A DNA stretch of 64,000 nt. Source: Cephalopachus bancanus (lineage: Eukaryota > Chordata > Mammalia > Primates > Tarsiidae). Below the pieces are notes generated by a model. The model searched no databases. It worked only from the letters and a program-made list of their open reading frames with translations, and had not been told where the DNA came from. The DNA lies in the NCBI GenBank assembly GCA_027257055.1, contig JAPVLO010000232.1, positions 248,001 to 312,000 on the forward strand, in the 5' to 3' direction. Shown piece by piece: positions 47,281 through 60,213 of the stretch (within the stretch, counting starts at the first letter, position 1; each line of letters starts with the position of its first letter). The position numbers and the translations under genes were made by a program.

Positions 47281-47568
47281 TGTATTTGAGTTGGAGTCTT
47301 ACTCTGTCACCCAGGCTGGAGTGCAGTGGCACAATCATGGCTACTGTAGCCTCCACCTCCTGTGCTCAGGAGATCCTTCTGCTTCAGCTTCCCCAGTAGC
47401 TGGAACTACAGGCACGCACCACCACGCCCTGCTAATTTTTAAACTCTTTGCAAAGACAAGATCTCACAAAGTTGCCAGGGCTAGCCTCGATCCCCTGGGC
47501 TCAGAAAACTCTCTCACCTCAGCCTTCGTAAGTGCTAGGATTACAGGTGTGAGCCACCATGCCCAGTT
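47281..47568 (-). mobile_element. Alu dimer, intermediate type
   Basis: TTTGAGTTGGAGTCTTACTC to GAGCCACCATGCCCAGTT, complement of the full dimer, inserted in the mariner remnant. Confidence 0.9.
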
Positions 47569-48180
47569 CTTTTTTATTTTAAATAGAATAGACCAGTTTT
47601 TACCCTAACCCCTGACATACAGACTGCAATGCTACCCAATGCAGACAGAATTTAGCTAAGTATTTGAAAATCCTTGCTCACCAACATTCCAATTAGGCAT
47701 ACGTGAATCAGTGGAATAAGTAGTGACATTTTACAAGGAAATATTTTCTTTGGCATTCTTCACAGTGACATATAGTATATTACATATGTAAAGTGGTAGG
47801 GAAGGAGAATTAATAAATACCACACCGTGGTACCCATTCAACAGACGAAGGCTATTGAAGTATGAATCAAAAATGAGCAGGAAGAGATACGAGATAAGCT
47901 GTCCTCCCCTTCCTTTTCCAGAACATTCGACATACTCAAAGTCATAAAGCTACTTACTGAAACCCCCAGGCCCACAACCCAGACCAGACCACAGCTCTAC
48001 TTCCTTTCCATCCCCTCCTGTCTAATCACCAGTTTGTGTCTCAAGAGACCAAAGAGTCCCCATCTTAATGATCTCAGTAATCTTAAGAGACGTTTCTTAA
48101 GGCAAGTTCTTTTTGCTGTTGTTAGAGATGAGTCTCACTATGCTGCTCCGGCCAGCAAGCTCTTTAAAATTCACACATAA

Positions 48181-48282
48181 GGCCAGGCATGGTGGCTCAT
48201 GCTTGCAATGCCAGCACTTTGGGAGGCTGAGACAGGAGAATCACTTGAGGCCAAGAGTTCAAGACCAGCCTGCGCACGCCTC
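48181..48282 (+). mobile_element. Alu left-arm monomer (FLAM-like)
   Basis: GGCCAGGCATGGTGGCTCATG to AAGACCAGCCTGCGC, then a (TAAG/TAAA)n tail. Confidence 0.8.
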
Positions 48283-48847
48283 TAAGTAAGTAAGTAAATA
48301 AATAAAATATAAATAAATGCCTATAAATCCAGAGGGAAAAGGAAAAGATAATACACACGCAACACACATTTAGTTTGATTAGAAACCACTTCTCTAAAGC
48401 TCTGAGGCCCTCTCTTCCTAGTCTCTTCCAGAACATGAATGGCTGACAACTGCTACTTCCTTCATTCTCTGTGTTCATGAGACCTAGCAGGTGTCAAACA
48501 TTAAGTGGTATAAACAATTCAACCTTGACTTCACAAAAATTAAATGAGGGAACAGAACAGCACACACACAGACCTATTTAAAATAATACACACAGAAAGG
48601 AGCAACAGGTTCAGGATCATCATCAAGGTTTTATACTAAAAAAAGCAAAACTACATGTGAATACCCTTGATAGACTACTACACGTGAATTCCATGCAGAG
48701 AACTCTTCATTCCAAGACAGATGAATATGCCTTTATTCAATGGGGTCCAGTTTCTACGGCTCATTTGGAAGACTTATGAGAGGCAGCATCAACTCTCTGT
48801 TGTAAGTTTGATAAAAACCTGGATAAAAACAGTATTTTAGAAAAACC

Positions 48848-49146
48848 AGCCGGGCACAGTGTCTCATGCCTGTCATCCCAGGACTTTGGGAGGCAGAGGC
48901 TAGAGGACTGCCAAAGCCCAGGGGTTCCAGCCTGGGCAACTTGGCGAGACCTCGTCTCCACAATAAATCAAAAAGTTAGCTGGGCGTGATGGCGCACGCC
49001 TGTGGTTCCAGCTACTTGGAAGGCTGAGGCGGAAGGACCACTTGAAAGAGCCCAGCAGGTTGAGGCTGCGGTAGCTGTGAATGAGCCACTGTACTACAGT
49101 CTGGGTGACACAGGGAGATACCTACTCAAAAACAAAAAACAAAAAG
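48848..49146 (+). mobile_element. Alu dimer, intermediate type
   Basis: GCCGGGCACAGTGTCTCATG, GGCAACTTGGCGAGACCTCG, linker ACAATAAATCAAAAAGTTAG, tail AAAACAAAAAACAAAAAG. Confidence 0.9.
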
Positions 49147-50299
49147 TAATCTATTGAACTCCTGCTTTAAAACTCTTCAAAAGGGTAGTTGATGGGCAGA
49201 TATCTTATTTGATAATATGCTCCATTAGCTATTATAAGCTGCCCCTATTTATTATATTGGTGAAGAATTAGGATGAAAGAACTGGGATGAAAGCTTTCAA
49301 CAAAAGCTGGAATGTTGCACAAAATAAAGACGGTAGAGAAAATAACCTAAAGTAATGAAAGTAGAAAAAAATGGCTTTTAAAGAAATACCCTATGAAAAT
49401 CACCCCAGTATGAGTAATAAGCAAAAAACCCCGGAAAGGCAAGAGAAGGTAGGTGACAGCAGCCTGTAAGTAGGTGTGCAACATGCAGGCAGGAGCACTG
49501 ACAGCCATTCTCAGCATCGTTCAAGCAACAGGCAGCGGAGCACAGGGCTGGGAGGGCTGGCTTGCCACATGGTGACACTGGTGGCCAAAGACCCACGGAC
49601 AGGTGGGGACAGGCTGCCAGGCAGATCTGAGACTTCGAGCACTGAGTGAATGGAACGGTAACTGGCCTAATCATTAAAGGAAGTTAGCCATCAACGAGCC
49701 TGAGCCCTGAGAGAATGAAGGCTGCGTTGTTATGAGGAAGGAGAAAAAACTAAAAATTAGTTTTCCTAAATATCTAAACTGTGAAAAGAAATAACTGTTC
49801 TTTAGTAAAACAAAACAAATCCAGACACACATACAGCAGCAGGTGTACACAGTAAGGACATTTGACATTGAGTGGGGACAAGACTATGGAGCCTCCCTCT
49901 TGCCTGTCTGCACCATGGGGACAGGCAGAGCTGGCAGCATCAGATGCTCGGGTGAGGCAGCCGTGGCTGCAGGAGGCGTGGCATGCAGTGAGGCTCCGTG
50001 GGTGACGGAACCTTCCAGTGTGAACAAACAGTATGTCCCAGCACGCGCTAAGGTCTTTCTGGTCATCTTCCCAACACCAAGGGCTTGGGCGGCCCTTCCG
50101 CCTCCCAGCCCCTGATCCCACTACCCAGATGCCACCACTGGTAACTACACAGATGTTTCTACATGCACACACATCATCAAAGACACACAGTGCAAACTGG
50201 CCTGGTAATGCCTCTGTCCACAAGACACACGAGGGCATCTTGCGAGGACACAGACCTCAGCTCCCTTGTCACTGCTTGTGTAGGAGCTATGGTCATAAT

Positions 50300-50510
50300 C
50301 TACCTACCTATAGCTTCACATCCTTTAGTGAGTAGGCATGCGGTGTCTGGCATTTGTGCTATTACTACGTCACAACAAACATCCTGCAAAATGCCTCCCG
50401 CCATACCTTCCAACTATCTGTTTGCAGGTCCTAGAAGGGAACTTCTGATTCAAAGGGATATATACCTAATAGTGACATCCGGTGCCTAAGCATCCTTCTG
50501 AAAGGCTGAG
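50300..50510 (-). mobile_element. Probable old L1 fragment
   Basis: GCTATTACTACGTCACAACA, AGGTCCTAGAAGGGAACTTC and TGATTCAAAGGGATATATAC resemble the complement of the L1 ORF2 end. Confidence 0.5.
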
Positions 50511-50800
50511 ACCCGCTACCTTCTAAGAGCCTCACAAGAGCAGACCTGCCTTCCTCATCCACTCGCCGAAGAGTCTTAAGTTTCTAGAATGAAACAAGGC
50601 CCGCCTCTCAGCACCACCCCACTGCACCTCACAGACAGGCCAGTGCTCTCTTGTGTTGGTCCCCAATGCCAGACCCAGCAAGGGCACCTGAGAGGAAGAG
50701 CAGCCTTTCACAAACATTCACTCCACCAACCTTCCTTCTCAGCTCTCTACACAACACAGGCATGTGCTCAAAATTCCAGAACAAAAACACACTAAGGTTT

Positions 50801-51099
50801 TTTTTGTGTTTTTTTTTTTTTGAGTTGGAGTCTCACTCTGTCGCCCAGACTAGAGTGCAGTTGCCGCTCCCGGCCACCGCAGCCTCGACCTGCGGGCTCC
50901 GGCGATCCTCCCACCTCAGCCTTCCAAGTAGCTGGAACTACAGGTGGGCGCTACCAGGCCTGGCTGATTTTTTATTTTATTGTAGAGATGAGGTCTCACC
51001 AAGTTGCCCAGGCGGGTCTTGAGCCTGCGGGCTCAGGCAACCCACTCACCTCAGCCTCCCAGAGGTGCGGGATTACGGGCTGAGCCACCGAGCCCGGCT
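50801..51099 (-). mobile_element. Alu dimer, young type
   Basis: Perfect 13-bp duplication CACACTAAGGTTT (50788-50800 and 51100-51112). Confidence 0.95.
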
Positions 51100-51587
51100 C
51101 ACACTAAGGTTTAAAGCACCCCATTAACTCTCTCCAAGACAAGACCAACCAATTAACGCTCACTATGCCATGAGATAGGGTCACTTCAGAACTGGAACAG
51201 AAAAAGCTAAAAATACACACTTAGGCTGACCTTGCATCATGGAGCAGTGTCTCACCCACATCCCCTCATACTTAAAGTATGTGTCCTTCTAAGCCTATGT
51301 CCCAAACTGGGTGTGAGTACAGTTTATTTCTTACTTCTTAGGAGGACCTGGTATTATAAATATCTGCTCATTCCAAACTACTCTGCTATTATAGTACACA
51401 GAACAAATTCTTACAGAAGAATTACATGGATTTAATACTATCATCAGATATTCAACGTTTTAAGAAATATGTTGCTCCCCAATTTACTAAAAGACATAGC
51501 GCTAACCCTTGACTACTTAAACAAGATATCTCGTAGAAGATAATTCAAATATATGGAAGAAAATTCAATATAACTAAATAACATCAC

Positions 51588-51866
51588 TTTTTCTTTTTTG
51601 AGTCAGGGTTTCACTCTGTCGCCCAGGCTGGAGTGCTGTGGCATGATCACGGCTCACTGCAGCCTCAACCTTCTGGGCTCAGTGATCCTTCCACCTCAGC
51701 TTCCCAAGTAGCTGAGATTACAGGCACACACCACCACGCCCGGCTAATTTTTTTATCTTTTTGTAGAGATGAGATCTCACTATGTTGTCTAGGCTGTTCT
51801 AAAACTCCTGGGCTCAAGAAATCCTCCTGCTTCAGTCTCCCAAAGTGCTGGCAACTGCGCCCGACC
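51588..51866 (-). mobile_element. AluJ-like dimer
   Basis: TTTTGAGTCAGGGTTTCACTC to TGGCAACTGCGCCCGACC; the 5' end is partly deleted. Confidence 0.87.
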
Positions 51867-52550
51867 ACACTCTTATATGCAGTTTCATTTTCTCGTTTCA
51901 AATGTTATCAAATGACTTTCTCCCAGTAGAGTATCAGGGTTTTCCCTCACCCTCAAATTCCCTCCCCCTTTTCATGGAATACAGAGAGTACAGTAAGACC
52001 ATGTAAATAATATTGTATGAATAAAATGTCTCTCACTTTAATACAAAAAATAAACTTTCCAGTGTTTTTCCCCAAAGAAATAATCACTGCCGTAAAACAC
52101 GAAGCTGAAGAGAAACCCTTAATGTGTCCCTCCACTCTGACAGAACTGTGTCAACATGTTTACACCCATCCAGGTGAGTATTTGTATTCAGATGTTTACC
52201 TAGCAAATGTACCCTTCTCATTCTTGGGTGAGCTGTAGAGGGAGGACGGGCATCCTAGTTCAAGGCTGTGCTCTTACCCACACTATCAAGACCACACAGC
52301 TTCTGTAGGAGTGAGCACACTCCACACTCAGAATGTTCTGGTCAGGAAACTAAACCACAGCAAGACTGCACAGCATTGGGGGAGACACAGGTGGGAGAGC
52401 CCCCTGAGGCTGGTATGCAGAAAGGTAGGAGCTCATAGACAGTGGAAGGGGCTAAGGAGGAAGCCATGTTTCAACTTTCTAGAACTCAAGTAATCTGATA
52501 ACTAATTGTTTGTGAGAGACAAAGAGGATTCAAGAATAGCTGATATATTG

Positions 52551-52707
52551 GCTGGGTGCAGTGGCTCATACCCATAATTCCAGCACTTTGGGAGGTCAAG
52601 GTGGAAGGATCATCTAAGCCCAGCAGGTTGAGGCTGTGGTAGCTGTGAGCATGCCAGTGCACTCCATCCTAGGTGACAGAGTGAGACTCCTACTCAAAAA
52701 AAAAATT
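52551..52707 (+). mobile_element. Short (monomer-like) Alu
   Basis: GGCTGGGTGCAGTGGCTCAT start. Passes at the AAGCCCAGCAGGTTGAGGC point straight into the right-arm end, then a poly(A) tail. Confidence 0.85.
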
Positions 52708-52722
52708 AATAAATATAAATCA

Positions 52723-52848
52723 GGCCAGGCAGGGTGGCTCATGTCTGTAACTCCAGCACTTTGGAGGGCTGAGGAGGGAGGAATGCTTGAGGCCAGACAT
52801 TTGAGACCGGCCTGGGCAACGAAGCAAGACTCTGTCTCTACAAAAATT
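52723..52848 (+). mobile_element. Alu left-arm monomer (FLAM-like)
   Basis: GGCCAGGCAGGGTGGCTCATG to CAACGAAGCAAGACTCTGTC, then an A/T-rich tail. Confidence 0.82.
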
Positions 52849-52976
52849 TTTTTGAATAAATTTTAAAGAATCAATCAGCAGAATTAAAAACTGTACTCAC
52901 ATAAGCCTAAGTGACTCAGCTGTGCTTATGCTGAATTGGTTTTCAGATGAGGTCGTGGCATTAAATTAACAGTACT

Positions 52977-53261
52977 GACCAGACTCAGTGGCTCAGCCTG
53001 TAATCCCAGCACTTTGGGAGGCCGAAATGAGTGGACTGCGTGAGCCCACAGTTTGAGACCAGCCCGGGCAACTTGTCAAGACCTCATCTCTACAATAAAT
53101 CAAAAATTATCTGGGCGTGGTAGTAGTTCTGGCTACGTGGAAGGCTGAGGTGGAAGGATCACTGGAGCCCTGCAGGTTGACGTTGGGGTGGCCATGAGTG
53201 TTTCACTACACTCCAGTCTGGGCAATGGAGTGAGACTCCAACTCAAAAAACAAACAAAAAT
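52977..53261 (+). mobile_element. Alu dimer, intermediate type
   Basis: Flanked by ATTAACAGTACT (52965-52976) and ATTAATAGTATT (53262-53273). Confidence 0.92.
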
Positions 53262-53589
53262 ATTAATAGTATTTATCTCAACAGTAGTAGATCTAGATCA
53301 ATCAGGAGAAAATAATGGTGGTTAATAAGATTATGTGAAAATTCTAACTATGATACACAAAATTCTCAGTATAGGTGGATTCTAAATGCCCTAGGGATAG
53401 AAATTCAGGCAAGCAAAGGAATGTCCCACGAGTGTTTGCAATTGTAAGGTACATTTCATACAAAGACTAAAAACCTAGGTTTTCTTTCCATCATTATTTT
53501 TTAATATTAGCATCCCAGAAGAGAGTGTGCAAAATGAATATTCAGAACCACAGGTCCTAACAGTACTATTCCAAGCAGACCTTGGCCTC

Positions 53590-54005
53590 TGTCAATCAGC
53601 TGGCTACCATCACTCATCCAAGCCCTCACTGCCTCCCAAGGTCGGCCGTGTTCTTCCTCTCTGCTGTCCCAGCCACACTGGTCTCCTTTCATTTCCCCAG
53701 ACACTGGAGCTCTCTTCCTCCCTAGGGCCTCCGCAATGGCTGCTCCTCCGCCCAGCCCGACTGCCCTGTCTGTACAGACAGCTTGCTGCTTCTTGTCCCT
53801 TGTGCTGTGTCTTGAGACTTCATTGCCTCAGTACACGACCCCTGGCCCCTGCTCCCCCTGGTGTCCGTCTCCTTGAAGGTCTTACCCTAAGTCCTATGTC
53901 TACAGCTTCCCTCACCTTCAACAAAGTTCAAGTTCCAGGAAGGCCCTTTGCCAAGTGCCAGCCACCAGCAGCAAGGGGTTCCACAAATACTGGTTGAATG
54001 ACTCA
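53590..54005 (+). mobile_element. L2 LINE 3' end
   Basis: GTCCGTCTCCTTGAAGGTC, TTGCCAAGTGCCAGCC and CCACAAATACTGGTTGAATGA match the L2 3' end. The pyrimidine-rich body (53600-53880) fits L2 as well. Confidence 0.7.
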
Positions 54006-54029
54006 TGGCGGGGGGGGGCTGACTGCTCG

Positions 54030-55300
54030 TGTGAGCTGGGAATGAGAGAGTTGCCCTCAGACAGCTCCATGAGCCCTCGGTGGGGAGACAGGCAGGCAGT
54101 CAACTACAGAACAGGAAGACAGAAGTGCCAGCAGGGGGCTCCCCGGAGGAGGCAAGGAGGCCCCTGATGGCACTCCTGTCCTAACCGGGAGGTGGGGCCA
54201 GAGGTGGTAATGCTGGCTACACACACAGGGCGATGAGCAGTGTGTTCTTACAGGACAGTTACAGGCCCTCCGGGTTCAACAGGAGATCAGCACACACTGA
54301 CTTGAGGGGGGCTGCAGGACACCTGAAGGGGAAAGCTTGGCTTCCCATGGAGAAAGGTTCAAGGACAGCCAGACGGAATGTGTTCATACAAGTAAAGAAA
54401 CAAGGAACCCGACAAATAGGGTCAACTCCGCAAAAAGGAGGATTTAAAAGTGGAAGGTGAGCAGTGGCCACTGAAGTGACTTGGGGGTGCTCTCAGCCAT
54501 GAGTTTTCTGGTCCTAACAGCTATCAGGAGGCGGCAGCATTGTCAGTTTATGGCAGGCATCATTCACTCAGTTCATCTCATTGCGTTTGCTCTGAACTCT
54601 TCTCAAACAACTTTCTTTCTAGCTAGGGTGTAGGCTACCAGTTGTGTCTACCTCTAAAGAGACAACGCCCTGGTACACACTGAAAATTAGGTACTGGCTT
54701 TCCAATTTTACCTTTGAGACTTACGGGCCTGGTTAATCTAAGGCCAGGGCAGTGGACCTGCTCTTAGTTCAGGAATGAGGGGCCTGGAGGGCAGGGGAGC
54801 CCCCTTCCCGACAAGGGATAAGCTTAGCCTGAATTCAGAGAAGGAAGAGGGTTTCAGAGAACATCTGAGGAGGACCTGACAGACACAGAAGGAGAGGAAA
54901 GAGGACAAGCCAAGGCTAAGTCCATCCAAGTCTGGGGCTTGAGTTACTTGGGGATGGTCACACCACCCAGCTATCAAGGAGAAAGAAGGGGCCTGAGACA
55001 TACAGAGAGACAGCCCATTAGGACGTGCAGGATCTGGGGTCTCTGCAGAGCTGCTGAGTGGACAAGGCCAGTGGGCACAGGCCTTCCAAGACTGGAGCCA
55101 AGAGAACTGTGGCTCTGGAAACTTCACCTTCGGCCAATAGTAGAGGAACTCACCCAAGGAAAGTACACCAGCTACTGGGAGAGGAGCACGCACTGTGGAG
55201 CCTTGAGTACACCCAGGATTTAGGGGACAGAAGAGGAGGAACCTGCGGAAAGGCTGGGAAGGAGAGAGTCAGGCGCCTCGCATGAATTAAAGCCTCTGTT
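54030..55300 (+). repeat. Long degraded copy of the unnamed ancient repeat
   Basis: GGCAGGCAGTCAACTACAGA, GGCTCCCCGGAGGAGGCAAG and, near 54930, GGCTTGAGTTACTTGGGGATG appear in the family's order. Purine-rich throughout. Boundaries are approximate. Confidence 0.4.
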
Positions 55301-56019
55301 GGGGCAGCATCTGTCGTGAGCTCTTGGCAAGCACATCTGTACTTTTTACAGAGACAACACACATTTTAAAAAGCAAAGCCAAGCACTTTACTTACGGTAA
55401 AGTTACTGACAAAGACACACAAGTTCTTTCACAATACCAAAATATGACTTCCTGGGACAGGAAGGAAACCAACGAGATACACCTTACTGACTTCTCACCC
55501 ATACTTCAAAAAGTGCAATAAAGCTGAGTTCTCCTTGGGGACCTACTTTAAATTTTAATCCTTGCCAAAGTTCAAAGTTTATGATGCTAACTATCTTTGA
55601 ATGAATTTCCAAGGCAGAGGTAAAATCTCCAGTATCCATTTTAATGACTAACACTAGCTCTGAGAGACACTGCTACACATTTACACTCTGAGACTCACAA
55701 ATCTTCAATCTCCAGGAGGTCGATGACTCTTCACCCCAGTGGTGTCACTGAATTTGTGACTCACTGAGTTGGAAGAGCTGCTTCAAGTTGTATTACGATC
55801 AAAAGTCATTTATTAATGACTTTTTTTTTTAGCAAAGTGCTAAAAACAGAATTGTACATTTCCTGCCCTATCACAGTCTACAACTCTGTTGGGGGAGACC
55901 AAAGGACTAAAAAAAAAAAAAAAAATCCAGAATTTCAATACAAGTTGCACAAAGTTCAGTGCCAAGCTAGTGGTACAAAAGGTCAGATGAGGGGGACCAC
56001 TGAGAACTGGATGTAGAAG

Positions 56020-56300
56020 AAAATGTGGCTTGGGCCAGACTTTTAAGAAAAGGCAAGAAAGTCATGACAAGGAGGAGGGTGAGGTGACAGGAATGTCTCA
56101 AGCAGCGGCCAGCCATGAGGAAGGCACAGAGGCAGGAAGTGCACCTGGAACCAACTGGCCAGTGTCACTGGAATGAGAGGTCCACGTAGCCAGGCTGCGG
56201 TAGGTAATGCCAGAAAAGGAGACGAGAAGCAACTGGTGAGGGCCAGGCTGCCGAACCTGGTACTTTATCCTGGGAACAGTGTGCAGCCAGTAGAGAGCTC
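56020..56300 (+). repeat. Ancient interspersed repeat (unnamed family)
   Basis: GGCAAGAAAGTCATGACAAGG, GGAATGTCTCAAGCAGCGGC, ATGAGGAAGGCACAGAGGCAG; the order is compatible with the family at 9870-10335. Confidence 0.4.
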
Positions 56301-56904
56301 GTGCACAGGTGGGTGATGGATGCCAAGCAACATTTCGGAACCTGGCAACTGCATACCAAGGGGGGATGGGCCATCATGCCTGTGGAGAGGCATAGGTGTC
56401 AAAACTCATCAAATACATGCACTTCAAACTGCTGGATTTCACTGTGCAAATTACACCTCAGTAAGACCAATTTTCAAAAAACAAAGGACAATGATAAAGA
56501 CAAGAATAAGCCATTAAAAATATAGACTTAAAAAAACCAGGCTGCACAATCCTCAACAGTTGATAGCTGAGACTAGTTCATGTGAGCTGACATGACATCA
56601 CACTGGGAGCCTAAAACCAGCCCCGGTGGAGTCGTCACCCTTGGAAATCACCAAATGCTACAGGTCAAAGCTTTACCCCTCTTCCAGGATGGCCACCCAG
56701 CATCCCCAGCACACCACTGGGTCATCTATCCACAAGATCGAGCTTGGATGGCACTACCCGAAGAGTCTCTGCCAACTTTCTTCTAACTCTAATAGCAACA
56801 TAGCTCTGAAGCACTGTGTCTTAATCTCACCATCAGGAGATGGCTATCAATAAAGTCTAAGCTGTAAGAGTCCAACGTTTTACTGGTGTCAAGAACAAAA
56901 GCAT

Positions 56905-57201
56905 GGCCGGGGTCGGTGGCTCAGCCTGTAATCACAGCACTTTGGGAGGCCGAGGCGAGTGGACTGCCTGAGCCTGCGGGTTCGAGACCCACCTGACCAA
57001 CTTGGCGAGACCTTGTCTCTACAATAAATAAAATTAGCCAGGCATGGTAGCATGCACCTGTAGTTCCGGCTACTTGGAAGGCTGAGGCAGAAGGATCGCC
57101 AGAGCCCAGCAGGGCGAGGTTACGGTGGCCGTGAGCATGCCACTGCACTCCAGTCTGGGTGACAGAGTGAGACTCCAACTCAAAACAAAAAACAAAAAAC
57201 G
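56905..57201 (+). mobile_element. Alu dimer, young type
   Basis: GGCCGGGGTCGGTGGCTCAG, GAGCCTGCGGGTTCGAGACC, linker ACAATAAATAAAATTAG, tail AAAACAAAAAACAAAAAAC. Confidence 0.92.
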
Positions 57202-57559
57202 AAAGCACACCCATGAATAAGACAAAAGCTTCTGTGTCTCCCAGTGAAGGTTTCTAGCTATTATGTGGTTGGGACTCACTCCCATTGATGATGATAATGC
57301 ACCCAAAATTCCAGCATTCATCCCATTACAGTGAAGGCTAACTGCATGGACTGGAATATGCTTTCTTAGTCCAACCAACTGCATTTCAATAGAGCAAAGA
57401 GGGTTTTCTGGAGAAAACCCTGGATGAAGTTTGTCTCAACAACTATTTTCAAGAACTATTCGTTTATAGATGCCTATTTCATATCTTGGAAGTGAAATGG
57501 ATGGCATGTTATGCAGATTATTGAGCAGTCATTTAAGAATCAAAAGGTGGGGGGTGGGG

Positions 57560-57672
57560 AGGGCACATAACATCAATAAGGGTGCCTGACCTAATCCACA
57601 GGCACCTAAACCACTTATGTTCGCAATCCTGATGTGTACCCTATAACTTTAAAATAAAATAAAAACAAAAGA
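57560..57672 (+). mobile_element. L1 3' end fragment
   Basis: GGGCACATAACATCAATAAGG and GATGTGTACCCTATAACTTT followed by AAAATAAAATAAAAAC resemble the L1 3' terminus and tail. Confidence 0.6.
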
Positions 57673-58879
57673 ATCACAAGGTTCCTCTCAGGAGGCTCCA
57701 GCTAACTATGGCATAGGCTCGATCACAAATCCAGCCACACGTACTTCTAAAAGATGACTGCAAATAACTGTCTTGAACTCCTCTGATCCAGCTGCAGAGG
57801 AACACAAACAGCACCTTCCATTTTCCAACCCACCTTCCAGGACCGGTCTAGGGCTGCTCCCAAGAAGGGCCGCCTTAACAGAGCTCCCAGGTCTCCGCCT
57901 GTGAGGGTAAGAAATGGGGGTGTGAGGAGAGTTCAGCAGGAGGATGAGGTTCTCCACGGCACATCTGGTTCCATGAGTCCTTAACTCACAGATGTCAGTT
58001 TTGTTTCCAAAGTTCTTAAGCCCTTGCTTAAGCTCAGAATGTCACTTACCAGGAATAAAAGCCAATTTAACTCACTCGTATCTGGGGTCCACTATTTTAC
58101 TTTAAATATTAACCCTCACCTATACCAGTGTTCCTAGAGAAAATGTAAGTGCATCCAGAGTTCTAAAATGAGACACTAACGCCGTCATCACCTGAACCTC
58201 ATTGCAACTGGAGCCTCTCTCAGAGAAAGAGAAGTGAGACCGCACAGAAAGAAAGAGCAAAGAGCCGCATGACACAAGGAACAGGGGAATGTCGGAGGGG
58301 ACAAATGACTGGATACAGGAGGAAACGTGCATGCACAAGTCCCTGGGGTCCTGATGACTGTGGGGAAGCAAGGATTCGTGTTCACCAGAAATGCACACGT
58401 GAATGTCTGATGTATAATATCCCAAAGAACCACTGCTCCAGGGAGGGAGCTGCCAAGTCATGAGGAGCAGGCAAGGGGCAGCTCTGAGCCCAGCCCCCTC
58501 CCCGGCAGTCCTGCCGCCACAGACCCCAGGCCAAGGCTGTGCTCCTCTCGTCACTGTCCTTAGCCTTCTAACTGCCCTGGAACAGTAGACACAAGAACCC
58601 TTCAGAAGACAACAACGCATGCATAGCTCCACTTCTGTTAGTAGTTACCGACCGCCCTCCCACTGCAGTGCTCAAGCCTGGGTGCACCAGGGACAGTTTT
58701 GAGAGCTGGGGACAAAGGGGAAGACACAGGGTTATCCTCTAAGGAGCAGCTCGGAAGAGGAGGGAGCTGGGGCCACAGGCAATCAGCAGACGAGAGGGAA
58801 GTGGCCACTGCTGATCTGAGGGAGCGCCAAGGATGACAAAAAAGCAAACAGAAGACAGAAACGTGTGGAAGACGAATAT

Positions 58880-59320
58880 GGGTGGGGGTGGCTACAGGGA
58901 AGGCTATGAGGAAGGTGCCAGGCTTGAGGGGGATGCAGAATACTTAGCAAAAGCTAGCCAGGAGAGAAATGGACTCCAGGACGGTCAGGAACTGTACCTA
59001 AGAAGGCCAGTGCATGGGGGTCGGGGTGCAGCCTTGGCACTGCACTGTGTGGCCCCAAGGCAGGAAGGCACTACCGCTCCCTCAAGTCAACCTATACACC
59101 AAAGTCAGGTTTTCACCCACTCTTAGTTGCTGAAGAGCAGCTTAGAGTTAATAAGCAGGAAGGAGCCTGATACGGTGTATTAAGACAGGATCACTCTGGC
59201 AGCAAGACAAAAGGCAGCCCAGACAGAGACGCTCTGGACAGAGCCCTGAAGCCGTGAGCTGGTTCAAAAGTCCAGGGAAGATCCTGAGGGCTGACTCCTG
59301 CAGTAGGGAAGAGATGGAGG
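58880..59320 (+). repeat. Ancient interspersed repeat (unnamed family)
   Basis: AGACAGGATCACTCTGGCAG and GAGGAAGGTGCCAGGCTTGAG are the family's late landmarks, less degraded than in the other copies. Confidence 0.45.
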
Positions 59321-59636
59321 GGTGGACAGAACAAACATGATGGTTGGCGAGTTAGGACACACAGGTCCCCACTCGGGCAACAGCTGTGTGCATACACACC
59401 ACATGGAGCGTGGTGACTCTGGCTGGTGCAGCAGAACTCAGGTCCAGACCTGGAAGCCGCATGGGCTTGTGGGAATATTCTCAGAGAGAAGTCTGGAAGG
59501 CAGGCAGCCATGTTAACCTGGAATTGGGGACACAGCCCAAATGAGCTACACAGACCCAAATCACTTTGTAGCCAAGGACAGTTCTGTGAAAAGAGGCCTG
59601 AGGCCGATGCCCGTAGGAAAGTCAACCTTTAGCAAG

Positions 59637-59675
59637 TGCGCATGGAGAGATCAGGGCCATGGAGAGATCAGGGCT
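59637..59675. repeat. Short tandem duplication
   Basis: CATGGAGAGATCAGGGC occurs twice head to tail. Confidence 0.9.
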
Positions 59676-59884
59676 GAGGTGTGGCTTCCTGGAAAGAGCC
59701 AGCAGGAATGTTCCCCCTCAGTAGGGGGGCCACACGCCATGGCCATCATCTGCTTCAAAAATAAAGTATTCTCGGGACCTGCCATGCTCGTCTACTGTGC
59801 ACCACCGATGGCTGCTTCTGTGCTGCGGTATGGAAAGTGCAAAAGAGATCACTTGGTCCACAAAGCCTAAGACATTCGCTACGA

Positions 59885-60213
59885 GCTGAGTATCCCTGAT
59901 CCAACACGCTTGGCACCACAAGTACTTCGGATGTTTCCAGATTTTGGTTTTGGAATATTTGCATATATATAAGCTATATCTTGGGGAGGGGTCCTGAGTC
60001 TAAACATGAATTCCATTTATGTTTCACGTATACCTTCTACACACAGCCTGAAGGTAATTTGAAACAGTATTTTAATAATTTTGAGCAGGAAACAAAATTT
60101 GTATTAAGTACTTCCATGTGGAATTTTCCACCTGTGGTATCGTGTTGGTACTCAACAGGCTCTTAGTTCTGGAGCATTCTGGAGTTTCAGATTAGGGTTG
60201 CTTAGCCTGCACA
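59885..60213 (+). mobile_element. Tigger-type DNA transposon (MER8-like)
   Basis: Ends GCTGAGTATCCCTGATCC and GATTAGGGTTGCTTAGCC are inverted. Interior TTTTGGAATATTTGCATATA, CTATATCTTGGGGAGGGG, TTTATGTTTCACGTATACC and AGCCTGAAGGTAATTTGAAAC is a well-known Tigger-derived element. The exact subfamily name is from memory. Confidence 0.75.

Noticed and set aside
58120..58632. A 170-codon minus-strand open frame
   Set aside because: No recognisable family. The residue mix (Cys/Ser/Leu rich) is typical of translated noncoding sequence. It is on the UBE2H strand, but no evidence makes it an exon.
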